Origin: Gammaproteobacteria bacterium
GTDB lineage: Bacteria; Pseudomonadota; Gammaproteobacteria; Pseudomonadales; Azotimanducaceae
Reading direction: 5' to 3'
DNA length: 49,405 nt
Assembly (NCBI GenBank): GCA_030433075.1
Contig: JAUILI010000011.1
Coordinates: forward strand, 1-49,405
Positions 8,355 to 16,012 of the stretch are shown here, in pieces; the stretch's first letter is position 1, and the number at the start of each line of letters is the position of its first letter. The notes beneath the pieces are model-generated. The model worked only from the letters and a program-made list of their open reading frames with translations, was not told where the DNA came from and made no database searches. The position numbers were made by a program, and so were the translations under genes.

Positions 8355-9513
8355 TACCCCAAAGCGCTGCGTAGAGCCCCTCCATCTCTTCTAAGGTCGG
8401 CACTCGGGGGTTATTCGCCGGGGATCCGGAAGCCTGCGCCTGCTGGGCCATGGTGGGCAGGGCCGTAAACCAGGCGTCTCGATCGATGCCGAAGGCCGCA
8501 GGGGAGGGCACGGCCAAGCGCTGATTCAGCGTGGAAAGCCCTTCGATCAAGGCCTGACTTTGCGCTTCGGGGCTGGCGCTGGCGTCGGCCCAGCCCATGA
8601 GCACGGCCGCTTCCCCATAGCGCTGAAGGGCGGCCTCCCTAGAGAAGGCCGTGACCGTCGGCAGCAGCATGGCGTTTGAAAGGCCGTGGGGGACGTGGAA
8701 GAGGGCGCCCACGGGACGGGACATGCCATGCACCAGGGCCACGGAGGCGTTGGAGAAGGCAAGGCCCGCTTCGAAGGCGCCGAGCATCATGGCTTCCCGG
8801 GCCTCCTGGTCAGTCCCATCCTCATAGGCCCGCTCAAGGTGGACTGAAATCCGCCCCATGGCCGCCCGCGCAAAGGTGTCGGAGACGGGGTTGGCCAGCT
8901 TCGACACGTAGGCTTCGAGGGCATGGGTGAGGGCGTCGAGGCCCGTATCAGCGGTGAGCCGAGGGGGCGCGCTCAGGGTAAAGCTGGGATCAATCAGAGC
9001 CGCATCGGGTAGGAAAGCGGCGCCCCGGCATAGGAGCTTTTCCTGGCTGGCCGCTTCCGTGATCACCGTAAAGCGCGTGGCTTCCGAGCCCGTACCGGCG
9101 GTGGTGGGCAGGGCGATGATGGGGACCCGGGGCAGGGTAACCTCCCGAGGCACGGCGTAGTCCCGAATGCCGCCGCCCCCCGCAGCGAGCACCGCCATGC
9201 CCTTGGCGCTGTCGATCACGCTGCCGCCCCCAAGGGCAACCACGCCGTCGGCGCCGGAGGCTGCCAGGACGGCCACCCCACGAAGAATGCTGCCATCGGC
9301 GGGCTCGGGCTCCGTATCCGTATGCACCTGGGCATCCAGGCCCGCCTCCTTAAGGACCCCGAGCACGCGCGCCACGTGGCCCAGGCTCTCCATGGCCGGA
9401 TCGCTCACAAGCAAGGGGCGGCTGACGCCTAGGGCACCCAAAACCTCAGGCAGCTGTTCAAGGGCGCCGTAGCCCAAGCGAAGAAGACGGGGAAAACTTA
9501 AAGCATACGCCAT
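8341..9513 (-). CDS. iron-containing alcohol dehydrogenase
   Basis: A 390-residue group III (Fe-type) alcohol dehydrogenase. The NAD-binding GGGSVIDSAKG is at residues 95-105. The expected metal ligands are visible as Asp193 and His197 (GLDALTHALEAY), His262 (VHGMSRP) and His276 (VPHGLSN). It should interconvert an alcohol and an aldehyde or ketone in the cytoplasm with NAD(P). The ATG at 9513 was chosen: it has GGAG about 10 bases upstream and starts MAYALSFPRLL like family members. A TTG 33 bases further upstream is less likely. Its end overlaps the kinase-like gene by 14 bases. Substrate unknown. Confidence 0.9.
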   Translation of the reverse strand: MAYALSFPRLLRLGYGALEQLPEVLGALGVSRPLLVSDPAMESLGHVARVLGVLKEAGLDAQVHTDTEPEPADGSILRGVAVLAASGADGVVALGGGSVIDSAKGMAVLAAGGGGIRDYAVPREVTLPRVPIIALPTTAGTGSEATRFTVITEAASQEKLLCRGAAFLPDAALIDPSFTLSAPPRLTADTGLDALTHALEAYVSKLANPVSDTFARAAMGRISVHLERAYEDGTDQEAREAMMLGAFEAGLAFSNASVALVHGMSRPVGALFHVPHGLSNAMLLPTVTAFSREAALQRYGEAAVLMGWADASASPEAQSQALIEGLSTLNQRLAVPSPAAFGIDRDAWFTALPTMAQQAQASGSPANNPRVPTLEEMEGLYAALWGNEGA

Positions 9514-9549
9514 GGGACCACTCCAAGCCTGGCCCCCGGGGGCCAATGA

Positions 9550-9927
9550 TTAGGCGAGGGCGCGTTGGCGGATCGAGCGAATGTTCCAAAGATGGGCCGC
9601 CGCCACCAACAACACCCCAGGCAGGGTGAGATTGTGCGCGTGGTCGAGGTCGTGGACCAGGGGGCGGAGGTCATAGCCCATAAGTAAAAGGCCCACCGCG
9701 CCGAGCGCGGGAATGAAAATCACCCCGTGGCGACGAAAACCCTGCCAGAAACCGAGGGCGGATAGGGGCAAGGCGACGAAGAAGAAGATGCTGTGGACCA
9801 TCTCGTCACTGCCTTCGGAGATAAAGAGGAACGGCGTAAAGGAGACGAGCAGAGGCACGGTCAGGCAATGCAGCACGCAAAGCCCGGATAGCACGATGGC
9901 AGCGAGGTCGACTTTCTTAAAGGCCAC
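9550..9927 (-). CDS. MerC-domain inner-membrane protein, probably zinc-regulated
   Basis: A 125-residue protein with four predicted membrane segments and the MerC-like paired cysteines in SGLCVLHCLTVPLL in the first segment. MerC is known for mercuric ion uptake in mer operons, but many stand-alone homologues lie under Zur control and are thought to handle zinc or another metal. The GTG at 9927 was chosen because GGAG lies 8 bases before it; a TTG at 9945 is an alternative. A Zur-box-like site lies 30-44 bases upstream of this start, and a gene for Zur lies 2.3 kb away. No merR, merT, merP or merA is present, so mercury resistance is unlikely. Confidence 0.75.
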   Translation of the reverse strand: MAFKKVDLAAIVLSGLCVLHCLTVPLLVSFTPFLFISEGSDEMVHSIFFFVALPLSALGFWQGFRRHGVIFIPALGAVGLLLMGYDLRPLVHDLDHAHNLTLPGVLLVAAAHLWNIRSIRQRALA

Positions 9928-9956
9928 GGGGTGCGCTCCGATCAATTCGGGGCAGA

Positions 9957-9971
9957 TGCTATAACATAACA
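9957..9971. promoter_or_regulatory. Zur-box-like operator upstream of the MerC-like gene
   Basis: The 15-base sequence TGCTATAACATAACA agrees with the gammaproteobacterial Zur palindrome TGTTATANTATAACA at 12 of the 14 specified positions. It is AT-rich in a GC-rich neighbourhood and lies 30-44 bases upstream of the chosen MerC-like start, where a bound repressor would block a promoter. The consensus is recalled from known Zur operators; binding is inferred. Confidence 0.6.
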
Positions 9972-10023
9972 GTAGGCCGTACTAGCCCTTCCTCTTGCCC
10001 GAACTTAGAAATTCAATATTTAA

Positions 10024-10039
10024 CATAATATGTATTATG
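10024..10039. promoter_or_regulatory. 16-base perfect palindrome, possible second operator
   Basis: CATAATATGTATTATG is a perfect inverted repeat (7-2-7) in an AT-rich patch about 97 bases upstream of the MerC-like gene and just downstream of the kinase stop. It does not fit the Zur consensus as well as the site at 9957-9971. A Fur-family or other dimeric regulator could bind; no U-tract makes it an obvious terminator. Confidence 0.4.
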
Positions 10040-10073
10040 CGCAGTTATCCGTGCGGGCTAGAAAGGGGCGCCC

Positions 10074-11645
10074 CTAGGCGTCCTTGCAGCCCAGGGCCTC
10101 CTTGACCGCTGCCAGCGCCATCTCCTCCGTTGTCTCGGGCGTTAAAACCACGGCTGGTGCCCCGGGCAGCGGAACTTTTGCACGCAGCTGCGCGTGCAGA
10201 ACAGCTTCATCGGCATCGGAGGGATCGCTCGCGGCGCTTTCCCTCGCGCGGACCCGATCCCGCAGCACGGCCTCCGGGGCTTCGCAGCGCACGAGCACCG
10301 TTGCCATTCCTAGGGATTCTCCCAGCGCTTCGAAGCTTTTTAAGGCTTCGGCGCTTAAAAACGTGGCATCCACGATTACCGCGAAGCCGCTTTTCAGGTG
10401 CTGCTGCGTGAGTTCGCGAAGCCGTTCATAGGTGCGCGCGCTCATTTCCGGGCTATAGCGCGCCGCGCGCTCCTGCGCATTCGCGGGCCGCGCCTCTGGC
10501 GGGAGCCCCAAAAGCCGTTTTCGTTCGATATCGCTCCGTAGGCATAGCGCGCCCAGCGCCGGCCCGAGCCGTTGCCCCCAGTAGGATTTTCCGCTCCCGG
10601 ACAGGCCTTGCAGGATCACCAGCGCGGGCCTGGACAGCGGCGCTTCCGCAAGCGCCACCTGGGCTTCCAAGCGGGCTACGCAGTCCTCCCGGGCCTCGGG
10701 CGCGGCCTGGGCAAGATCGAGGGCCGCGACCTTGGCGCGCACCAGCGCGCGGTAGCGCACGTAGTACGGCAGCACGGCGATGCCGTCGTGATCGCCGGAG
10801 CCGTCGAGCCATCCCTGGAGCACGCTAAAGGCTTCCCGGTGGGCCCCGCGAGCCCGTAAGTCCATGAAAAGAAAGGCTAAATCGCTAACCGTATCGATCC
10901 ACCGGAGCTGGGGAGAAAAGTCAATGCAATCAAAGGCTTGGATGGTGTTTTGGTAGACGCAGAGATTCTTAAGATGCAGATCCCCGTGGCCTTCGCGAAT
11001 GAACCCCTGGGCGAGTCGGCCTCGGAAGCGTGAGGCGAGGGCTGCGCCCTCCTCCACGCTTTGCTGCTCCAGCGCGGCCAGGCGCGCCGCGCCGTTTTCA
11101 AGGTAGGCCGCCTTGGGCCAAAGATGGAAAAAGTTCGCCGCCACGGGTTTTTGCACCGCATCGACCGTTCCCCAGGGGCCGTCCTCTGCAGCCCGCTCGA
11201 AGTCCGCCTGGCGGGCCGCCCAGTGGGCGCCAAAGGCGCGGAGTGCTTCTAGGGGCAGCATGCCCTGGGCCAGGCGCTCATCAAGCTGCGCCCCTCGGGG
11301 AAAGCGCGCCATGAGCACCGCAAACTCTTCCCCATCCTCGGGGTCGTCGACCATTTCAAAGCCACCGCTCGCTTGGCGAAAGGCCACCACCCCCTTATAG
11401 AGGTCCGGGGCAAAGCGCCCGTTTAAGCGGAGTTCCTCTTCGCAGCAGGCGCGGCGGCGGCTGAGAGTAGAGAAGTCGAGGAAGCCGAAGTTCACGGGCT
11501 TTTTGACCTTTAAGGCGAAGTGTTCGCTCAGCAGTACCCAGGCGCTGTGGGTGGCGATGCGTGTAAGCCCCTCGCAGGGCTCGAAGGGCCAGTGGGCGGG
11601 GTTCGCCTCAAGGTGCCCCACCAGGGCTTCGCCGATGCCAGTCAT
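10074..11645 (-). CDS. two-domain APH-like kinase / P-loop ATPase protein
   Basis: A 523-residue fusion. Residues about 30-330 form an aminoglycoside-phosphotransferase-like domain with HGDLHLKN at 220-227 and FDCIDFSP as the metal-binding part. Residues about 340-523 form a P-loop kinase domain (GLSGSGKS at 347-354, RSDIERKRL and VDATFL nearby) of the kind found in zeta-toxin/gluconate-kinase-like proteins. This two-domain arrangement is a recurrent conserved family (COG2187 plus COG0645) with no clear physiological substrate. No signal peptide. It is the last gene before the divergent DUF3299-zur pair. Its place in the zinc block may be coincidental. Confidence 0.8.
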   Translation of the reverse strand: MTGIGEALVGHLEANPAHWPFEPCEGLTRIATHSAWVLLSEHFALKVKKPVNFGFLDFSTLSRRRACCEEELRLNGRFAPDLYKGVVAFRQASGGFEMVDDPEDGEEFAVLMARFPRGAQLDERLAQGMLPLEALRAFGAHWAARQADFERAAEDGPWGTVDAVQKPVAANFFHLWPKAAYLENGAARLAALEQQSVEEGAALASRFRGRLAQGFIREGHGDLHLKNLCVYQNTIQAFDCIDFSPQLRWIDTVSDLAFLFMDLRARGAHREAFSVLQGWLDGSGDHDGIAVLPYYVRYRALVRAKVAALDLAQAAPEAREDCVARLEAQVALAEAPLSRPALVILQGLSGSGKSYWGQRLGPALGALCLRSDIERKRLLGLPPEARPANAQERAARYSPEMSARTYERLRELTQQHLKSGFAVIVDATFLSAEALKSFEALGESLGMATVLVRCEAPEAVLRDRVRARESAASDPSDADEAVLHAQLRAKVPLPGAPAVVLTPETTEEMALAAVKEALGCKDA

Positions 11646-11674
11646 TCCCGCGCCTATCCTTTGCCTTCGGCCTC

Positions 11675-11702
11675 TTGGTTCTGCCTTCGCCCAGGGTACA
11701 CT
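11675..11702 (+). promoter_or_regulatory. possible sigma-70 promoter for DUF3299-zur
   Basis: TTGGTT at 11675-11680 and TACACT at 11697-11702 are separated by 16 bases and lie about 30 bases before the DUF3299 start. Each hexamer matches consensus only partly. No Zur-box-like palindrome is visible here, so autoregulation by Zur is not apparent. Confidence 0.35.
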
Positions 11703-11731
11703 TAGGGCGTTCCGTTTAGGGGAGTTTGTCC

Positions 11732-12253
11732 ATGTTTCAACGCGTTGGGCGCGGGTGTGCGACCATAGCTCTGCTGCTATTGGCTTTGGGCGCCAGCGCG
11801 GCGGAGGTGCGGCGCTTGAAATGGACTGAGCTCATTCCTGCGCACCTGGCCGCCACGCCCCTGACGCCGTCGGCCATTGATCATGCGAGCCCCGATCCCA
11901 TGGCCCAGCCTACCCCTTGGGGCGCCCTTGCCATGAGCGAACTCGTGGTCCCGGAGCTAGATGCCACCCGGGTGCGCATTCCCGGCTTTATCGTGCCCCT
12001 GAACATTACCCGGGACCAAACGGTAGACGAGTTCCTCCTTGTGCCCTACTTCGGCGCCTGCGTGCACGTGCCGCCGCCTCCGGCCAATCAGATTATCTAC
12101 GTAACGACCTCCCCGGGCTTGGCCGCGGATCGGATCTACGAAGCCTGGGAGGTGGAGGGCGTGCTGCGCACGGCCGCCGTGGACAGCGCCATGGCCCAGG
12201 CGGCCTATCAAATCGAAGCCGATTCCGTTGCGCTCTACGGAGGTGGACGATGA
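11732..12253 (+). CDS. DUF3299-family exported protein
   Basis: A 173-residue protein with an N-terminal signal peptide (hydrophobic core IALLLLALG, likely cleaved after GASA). The rest is soluble and contains the DUF3299 hallmark segments VRIPGFIVPL, FLLVPYFGACVHVPPPPANQ and YEAWEVEG. The ACVHVPPPP stretch, with a cysteine and histidine, could bind a metal. DUF3299 proteins often sit beside zinc-related ABC transporters or zinc-regulated exported proteins. The ATG at 11732 has GGGGAG 7 bases upstream. Its stop overlaps the zur start (ATGA), so the two are co-translated. A role in periplasmic zinc handling is inferred from that pairing only. Confidence 0.8.
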   Translation: MFQRVGRGCATIALLLLALGASAAEVRRLKWTELIPAHLAATPLTPSAIDHASPDPMAQPTPWGALAMSELVVPELDATRVRIPGFIVPLNITRDQTVDEFLLVPYFGACVHVPPPPANQIIYVTTSPGLAADRIYEAWEVEGVLRTAAVDSAMAQAAYQIEADSVALYGGGR

Positions 12254-12717
12254 CGAGCCCCCAGCATCACGATCACGAGGCCTGCGTCGCGTCCGCACTG
12301 GCGGCGGCGGAGCGCATCTGCACCCTGAAAAAGGCGCGGCTAACGCCCAACCGCCGCCGCGTGCTCGAGCTGATCTGGGGCTCCCACGATGTGGTGGGCG
12401 CCTACGATTTGCTGGCGGCGCTCCAAAAGGAAGATCCGGCCGCTAAGCCCCCCACCGTTTATCGGGCCCTCGAGTTTCTGCTCGACCTGGGTTTGATTCA
12501 TCGCATCGAATCGGCCAACGGCTTCACGCGCTGCGAAGCCCCGGAGGGGGCCCACGTGTGCCAGTTCCTGATCTGCGACGAGTGTGGGCTGGTTGAGGAG
12601 CTGCATTCTTCCAAGCTGGCTTCCGCTCTTGAGGCTCAGGCGGAAGACGCGGGCTTTGAGCCGACCTTTCAAACCGTTGAGGTGCGGGGTCGCTGCCGCG
12701 GCTGCGTGTCCGCTTAA
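12250..12717 (+). CDS. zur: zinc uptake regulator Zur (Fur family)
   Basis: A 155-residue Fur-family repressor. The winged-helix DNA-binding part contains LTPNRRRVLELIW and PPTVYRALEFLLDLGLIHRIES. The structural zinc site is formed by two CxxC pairs (Cys109/Cys112 in ICDEC and Cys149/Cys152 in CRGC), and Cys104 and His84 lie where the regulatory zinc site is found in Zur. The sequence lacks the HHDH metal site of classical Fur and carries the YDLLAAL form typical of Zur. It should bind zinc and repress zinc-uptake genes. The start overlaps DUF3299 by 4 bases. The Zur-box-like site at 9957 is the nearest candidate target. Confidence 0.85.
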   Translation: MTSPQHHDHEACVASALAAAERICTLKKARLTPNRRRVLELIWGSHDVVGAYDLLAALQKEDPAAKPPTVYRALEFLLDLGLIHRIESANGFTRCEAPEGAHVCQFLICDECGLVEELHSSKLASALEAQAEDAGFEPTFQTVEVRGRCRGCVSA

Positions 12718-12730
12718 GTAAGGATCCCCC

Positions 12731-13642
12731 ATGAAACTGGCCCGTTTCCGCCCCTCCAGTGAAGAAGTTGCCCAGCTCGGCATGCTCCTGGGAGAGGCCC
12801 TCGATGCCTTCGTGCCCTTTTCTGCTCTTGGGGCAGCGCTCCCGGGCGGCGAAGCGCCGGAGGATCTTCGCGCCTGCTTGGCCTGGTCCTCCGCGGAACG
12901 CGATGCCGTGGCTGCGGCCGCTGCGGCGGCCCCGGCGCGCCCCCTCAGCGAAGGCTCCCTCCTCGCCCCCCTGAAGCCAGAGAAGTGCCTGGCCATTGGG
13001 CTGAACTACAAGGCCCACGCGGAGGAGTTCGGGGGGACCTTGGCTCCCTGCCCTACGGTGTTTACGAAACAGGTGAGCTGCATTACGGGTCCCTTTGCGC
13101 CGATCCATCGGCCGCGGGTCTCCGAGGCCCTCGATTACGAGGGGGAAATGGTGCTGGTCGTTGGCCAGCGCTGCCGCCACGTGCCAGAAGCCCGCGCCCT
13201 GGAGGTGGTGGGGGCGTATTGCGTCGGCAACGACGTCAGCGTTCGTGATTGGCAGCTGCAGACGCCTCAATTCACCATGGGCAAATCCTTCGATACCCAT
13301 GGTCCCGTGGGTCCCTACCTGACCACGGCGGACGAGATCATCGATCCTCAGGCGCTGAACCTTCAGACCTGGGTGAACGGCGAACTGCGGCAGGAAAGCA
13401 GCACGGCGCTCATGATTTTCTCCTGCGCCCAGCTCATTGCCCATTTGTCCACGGCCTTTACCTTAGAGCCGGGGGACATGATCTTCACGGGCACCCCCGC
13501 AGGCATTGGTCATGCGATGAAGCCGCCGGCCTACCTCAAGGTGGGGGATCGGGTGCGCGTGGCCGTGGAAGGCCTAGGAGAGATCGAAAACGTGGTGGTG
13601 GCAGAGCCCGAGGCCACGGCCCTGCCCTTCCCCGCTGCCTAG
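12731..13642 (+). CDS. fumarylacetoacetate hydrolase (FAH) family protein
   Basis: A 303-residue protein with the C-terminal FAH catalytic domain from about residue 85. It shows IGLNYKAHAEE, the metal-binding acidic group DYEGEM (Glu137, Glu139), GNDVSVRDWQ (Asp168) and the closing GDMIFTGTPAGIG. Such enzymes cleave or decarboxylate beta-diketo or oxo acids, for example fumarylpyruvate, 2-oxo-hept-3-ene-dioate or oxaloacetate, using Mg or Mn. The residues before 80 form a short variable N-terminal domain. The gene starts 13 bases after zur but is probably functionally separate. The exact substrate is not readable; it may serve a ring-cleavage pathway encoded elsewhere. Confidence 0.85.
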   Translation: MKLARFRPSSEEVAQLGMLLGEALDAFVPFSALGAALPGGEAPEDLRACLAWSSAERDAVAAAAAAAPARPLSEGSLLAPLKPEKCLAIGLNYKAHAEEFGGTLAPCPTVFTKQVSCITGPFAPIHRPRVSEALDYEGEMVLVVGQRCRHVPEARALEVVGAYCVGNDVSVRDWQLQTPQFTMGKSFDTHGPVGPYLTTADEIIDPQALNLQTWVNGELRQESSTALMIFSCAQLIAHLSTAFTLEPGDMIFTGTPAGIGHAMKPPAYLKVGDRVRVAVEGLGEIENVVVAEPEATALPFPAA

Positions 13643-13645
13643 CTT

Positions 13646-14641
13646 CTAGGCGGCTTCCGCCTTCAAAGAGAAGGCCTCCGCGAGGCGCTGGTAGCTCAGC
13701 TCCCGCTGCTCATGCTCCGGCGTAATGGTGATCACGCTGCAGTGATCGGCCCCCGTTTCCTCGAGCAGCGCGCTTAGGCGGCTGCGGACGACGCCTGGCG
13801 TTCCGGCGATGGCATGGGCACCACCGGCGGGGCTGTCGGTGCCCAAAATGCGCTCCGCTTCTTCGATGGTTGGCCAGGGGCCGGCCTCTCCTCGCATCAG
13901 GCGCTGGCGCCAAAGATCCCGGCAGCGCGCCAGGGCGGCCGCTTCCCGGGGCGTATCGGCGCAGAGGGCAAACACCCCTAGAGAGCTGTAGGGCGCGGCC
14001 AGCGTGGGCGAGGGCCGGAAGCGGTCCCGGTACAGCTTCAGAATGGCGGCGGCGTGGTCTGGGGCAATGAAGTGGGCGAAGGCAAAGCGCAGCCCCAGGT
14101 GCGCGGCCAGCTGGGCACTTTGATCCGTGGAGCCCAGAAGCCAGAGCTCCGGGGCCGAGGGGGTTTTGGGCCCGCAGGGCACGGTGCTCAGGGCCTGCGT
14201 ATGGGGCGTCCCATCGGTGAGCCAGGCCTGGAGGTCGGCGACCTTCGCCGCGAAGTAATCGGCGCCTACCGCATTACCGTAGCCGAGGGCCGCCGTGGTG
14301 TGTCCATCGGCGCCCGGCGCCCGGCCGATGCCCAGATCGATACGCCCGGGAAAGAGCGCTTCAAGGACGCGGAACTGCTCGGCGACCTTGAAGGGGGAGT
14401 AATGCATGAGCATGACGCCGCCGGTCCCCACCCGAAGGGTGGAGGTGGCGCTGGCAATGCGGGCAGTAAGAATTTCCGGGGCGGGGCCCGCGAGGGCTTG
14501 CCCCCCGTGGTGTTCTGCGAGCCAGTAGCGATCAAAGCCGAGGGCTTCGACGTGCTGGGCAAGGCGCACGGATTCTCCGAGCGCCTCGACCGGCGTGCTC
14601 CCCGGACGAACCGGGGTTTGATCCAATACGCCGAAGCGCAT
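13646..14641 (-). CDS. LLM-class flavin-dependent monooxygenase (YhbW-like)
   Basis: A 331-residue bacterial-luciferase-like protein. It begins with MRFGVLDQTPV and carries ALGFDRYWLAEHHG, VGTGGVMLMHYSPFKVAEQF and GRIDLGIGRAPG, all hallmarks of the single-subunit LLM family near E. coli YhbW. These use reduced FMN to oxygenate small organic molecules. It lies 15 bases downstream of an acyl-CoA dehydrogenase gene on the same strand and is probably co-transcribed. The pair could act on the same carbon source, but substrate and partner reductase are not visible. Its end is 3 bases from the end of the convergent FAH gene. Confidence 0.85.
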   Translation of the reverse strand: MRFGVLDQTPVRPGSTPVEALGESVRLAQHVEALGFDRYWLAEHHGGQALAGPAPEILTARIASATSTLRVGTGGVMLMHYSPFKVAEQFRVLEALFPGRIDLGIGRAPGADGHTTAALGYGNAVGADYFAAKVADLQAWLTDGTPHTQALSTVPCGPKTPSAPELWLLGSTDQSAQLAAHLGLRFAFAHFIAPDHAAAILKLYRDRFRPSPTLAAPYSSLGVFALCADTPREAAALARCRDLWRQRLMRGEAGPWPTIEEAERILGTDSPAGGAHAIAGTPGVVRSRLSALLEETGADHCSVITITPEHEQRELSYQRLAEAFSLKAEAA

Positions 14642-14656
14642 GGCAGCGTGGGGCCC

Positions 14657-15868
14657 TTAGAGCCCCAGAACCAGCTTCGCCATGATGTTGCGCTGCACTT
14701 CGTTAGACCCCGCATAGATGGAGGCCTTGCGGATGTTGAAGTGGTGCAGCGGCGCCTTCGCGGAGGTCCAGTCGTAGACCGGCTCTTCGTTCATGCCGGC
14801 GCTGGGGTCCGGGTGGTGGAAGGGAATGCCCTGGGCCCCCACCGTTTCCAGCGCGAGCTCGGCCACCTGCTGCTGGAGCTCCGTGCCCCGGCACTTCAGC
14901 ATTGACGATTCCGGACCCACGTTTTGTCCCGAGGAGAGAGCGCTCAAAATGCGCAGTTCCGTGAACTCCATGGCGCGGATGGCGATTTCCGTATCTGCCA
15001 GCTTGCGCTGGTAGCCGGGATCGGCGGCGAGGGGCTCGCCGCTGGCTTCGAGCTGGCTGGCATAGCTGCGAATGCGGTCGAGCTTCGCGAGCAGTGCCGG
15101 TGCGTAGGCATTGCCGCGCTCGAACTCGAGGAGGTACTTGGCGTAGGTCCAGCCCTTGCCCTCTTCCCCGATCAGGTTTTCCGCCGGGACCTTCACGTTC
15201 TCGAAGAAGACCGTGTTGATTTCCTGATGTCCCGGGGGCGGGTTATCGATGGTGACGATGGGGTTCACCGTGATGCCTTCGCTCTTCATGTCGATGAGGA
15301 GGAAGGAGATCCCGTCCTGGCGCTTTTCTTCCTTAGAGGTGCGCACGAGGCAGAAGATCATGTCGGCGTGCTGGCCCAGGGTGGTCCAGGTTTTCGTGCC
15401 GTTGACGATGTAGTGATCGCCTTCCCGCTTGGCGGTGGTTCCCAGGGAGGCGAGGTCCGAACCGGAGCCGGGCTCGGAATAGCCCTGGCACCACCACACC
15501 TTGGAGTCCCGGATATCGGGGAGGTACTTCTCCTTCTGCTCCTGCGAGCCGTACTTCATGATCACCGGAGCCACCATGGTGACGCCGAAGGGCAGCACCC
15601 GCGGGGCGCTGGCTTTGGACATCTCGAGGTCGAAGATGTACTTCTGAGTAGCCGTCCAGCTTGGACCGCCCCACTCTGCCGGCCAGTTCGGCACGGCCCA
15701 GCCTTTCTTGGCGAGGCGCTGCTGCCATTCAATCTGAAGCGTCTTGGACAGGTGCCCGGTGGGGCTGCGCTGCAGCACTTCCCGCATGTCTGGCGTGAGG
15801 TTTTCGTCGATGAAGGCCTTAACCTCTGCCTGGAAGGCGAGATCCTCGGCGGAGAACTCAACGTTCAT
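14657..15868 (-). CDS. acyl-CoA dehydrogenase
   Basis: A 403-residue acyl-CoA dehydrogenase. The N-terminal helical domain starts MNVEFSAEDLAF. The FAD/substrate-binding middle domain shows YSEPGSGSDLA and GTKTWTTLGQHAD, and the C-terminal helical domain ends YAGSNEVQRNIMAK. It should desaturate an acyl-CoA at C2-C3 and pass electrons to ETF. The form with the long DWTSAKAPLHHFNIRKASIYAG C-terminus (split here as DWTSAKAP and HHFNIRKAS) resembles dehydrogenases found with branched or cyclic substrates. The ATG at 15868 is supported by GGAG 8-9 bases upstream. It heads a two-gene unit with the LLM monooxygenase and is divergent from the MFS transporter. Confidence 0.9.
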   Translation of the reverse strand: MNVEFSAEDLAFQAEVKAFIDENLTPDMREVLQRSPTGHLSKTLQIEWQQRLAKKGWAVPNWPAEWGGPSWTATQKYIFDLEMSKASAPRVLPFGVTMVAPVIMKYGSQEQKEKYLPDIRDSKVWWCQGYSEPGSGSDLASLGTTAKREGDHYIVNGTKTWTTLGQHADMIFCLVRTSKEEKRQDGISFLLIDMKSEGITVNPIVTIDNPPPGHQEINTVFFENVKVPAENLIGEEGKGWTYAKYLLEFERGNAYAPALLAKLDRIRSYASQLEASGEPLAADPGYQRKLADTEIAIRAMEFTELRILSALSSGQNVGPESSMLKCRGTELQQQVAELALETVGAQGIPFHHPDPSAGMNEEPVYDWTSAKAPLHHFNIRKASIYAGSNEVQRNIMAKLVLGL

Positions 15869-15945
15869 AGGTGCTCCCTCGTGGTTAGTCACAGCGGTGC
15901 CCGCTCACCCCGAGTATACGCAGCGATTTCTTCCTTTGCATTGCC

Positions 15946-15974
15946 TTGACCACCGCTTTTTCCCGGGCTAAAAG
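15946..15974 (+). promoter_or_regulatory. probable sigma-70 promoter of the MFS transporter gene
   Basis: TTGACC at 15946-15951 and TAAAAG at 15969-15974 are separated by an ideal 17 bases, about 40 bases before the MFS start. This lies in the 144-base divergent region between the acyl-CoA dehydrogenase and MFS genes. No operator-like dyad was noticed. Confidence 0.55.
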
Positions 15975-16012
15975 CACAAAAACGACGCGCATCGCGTTCG
16001 GGGGAGAAAGGC

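Noticed and set aside
9550-9927. Mercury resistance (mer) operon
   Set aside because: Only a MerC-like gene is present; merR, merT, merP and merA are absent, and a Zur-box-like site points to zinc.
12524-13444. 306-codon open frame on the minus strand opposite FAH and zur
   Set aside because: It crosses two real genes and its composition is that of a reverse-complement frame.
14924-15949. 341-codon open frame on the plus strand opposite the acyl-CoA dehydrogenase
   Set aside because: Antisense to a clearly conserved gene; long reverse frames are expected in GC-rich coding DNA, and the translation has no recognisable fold.
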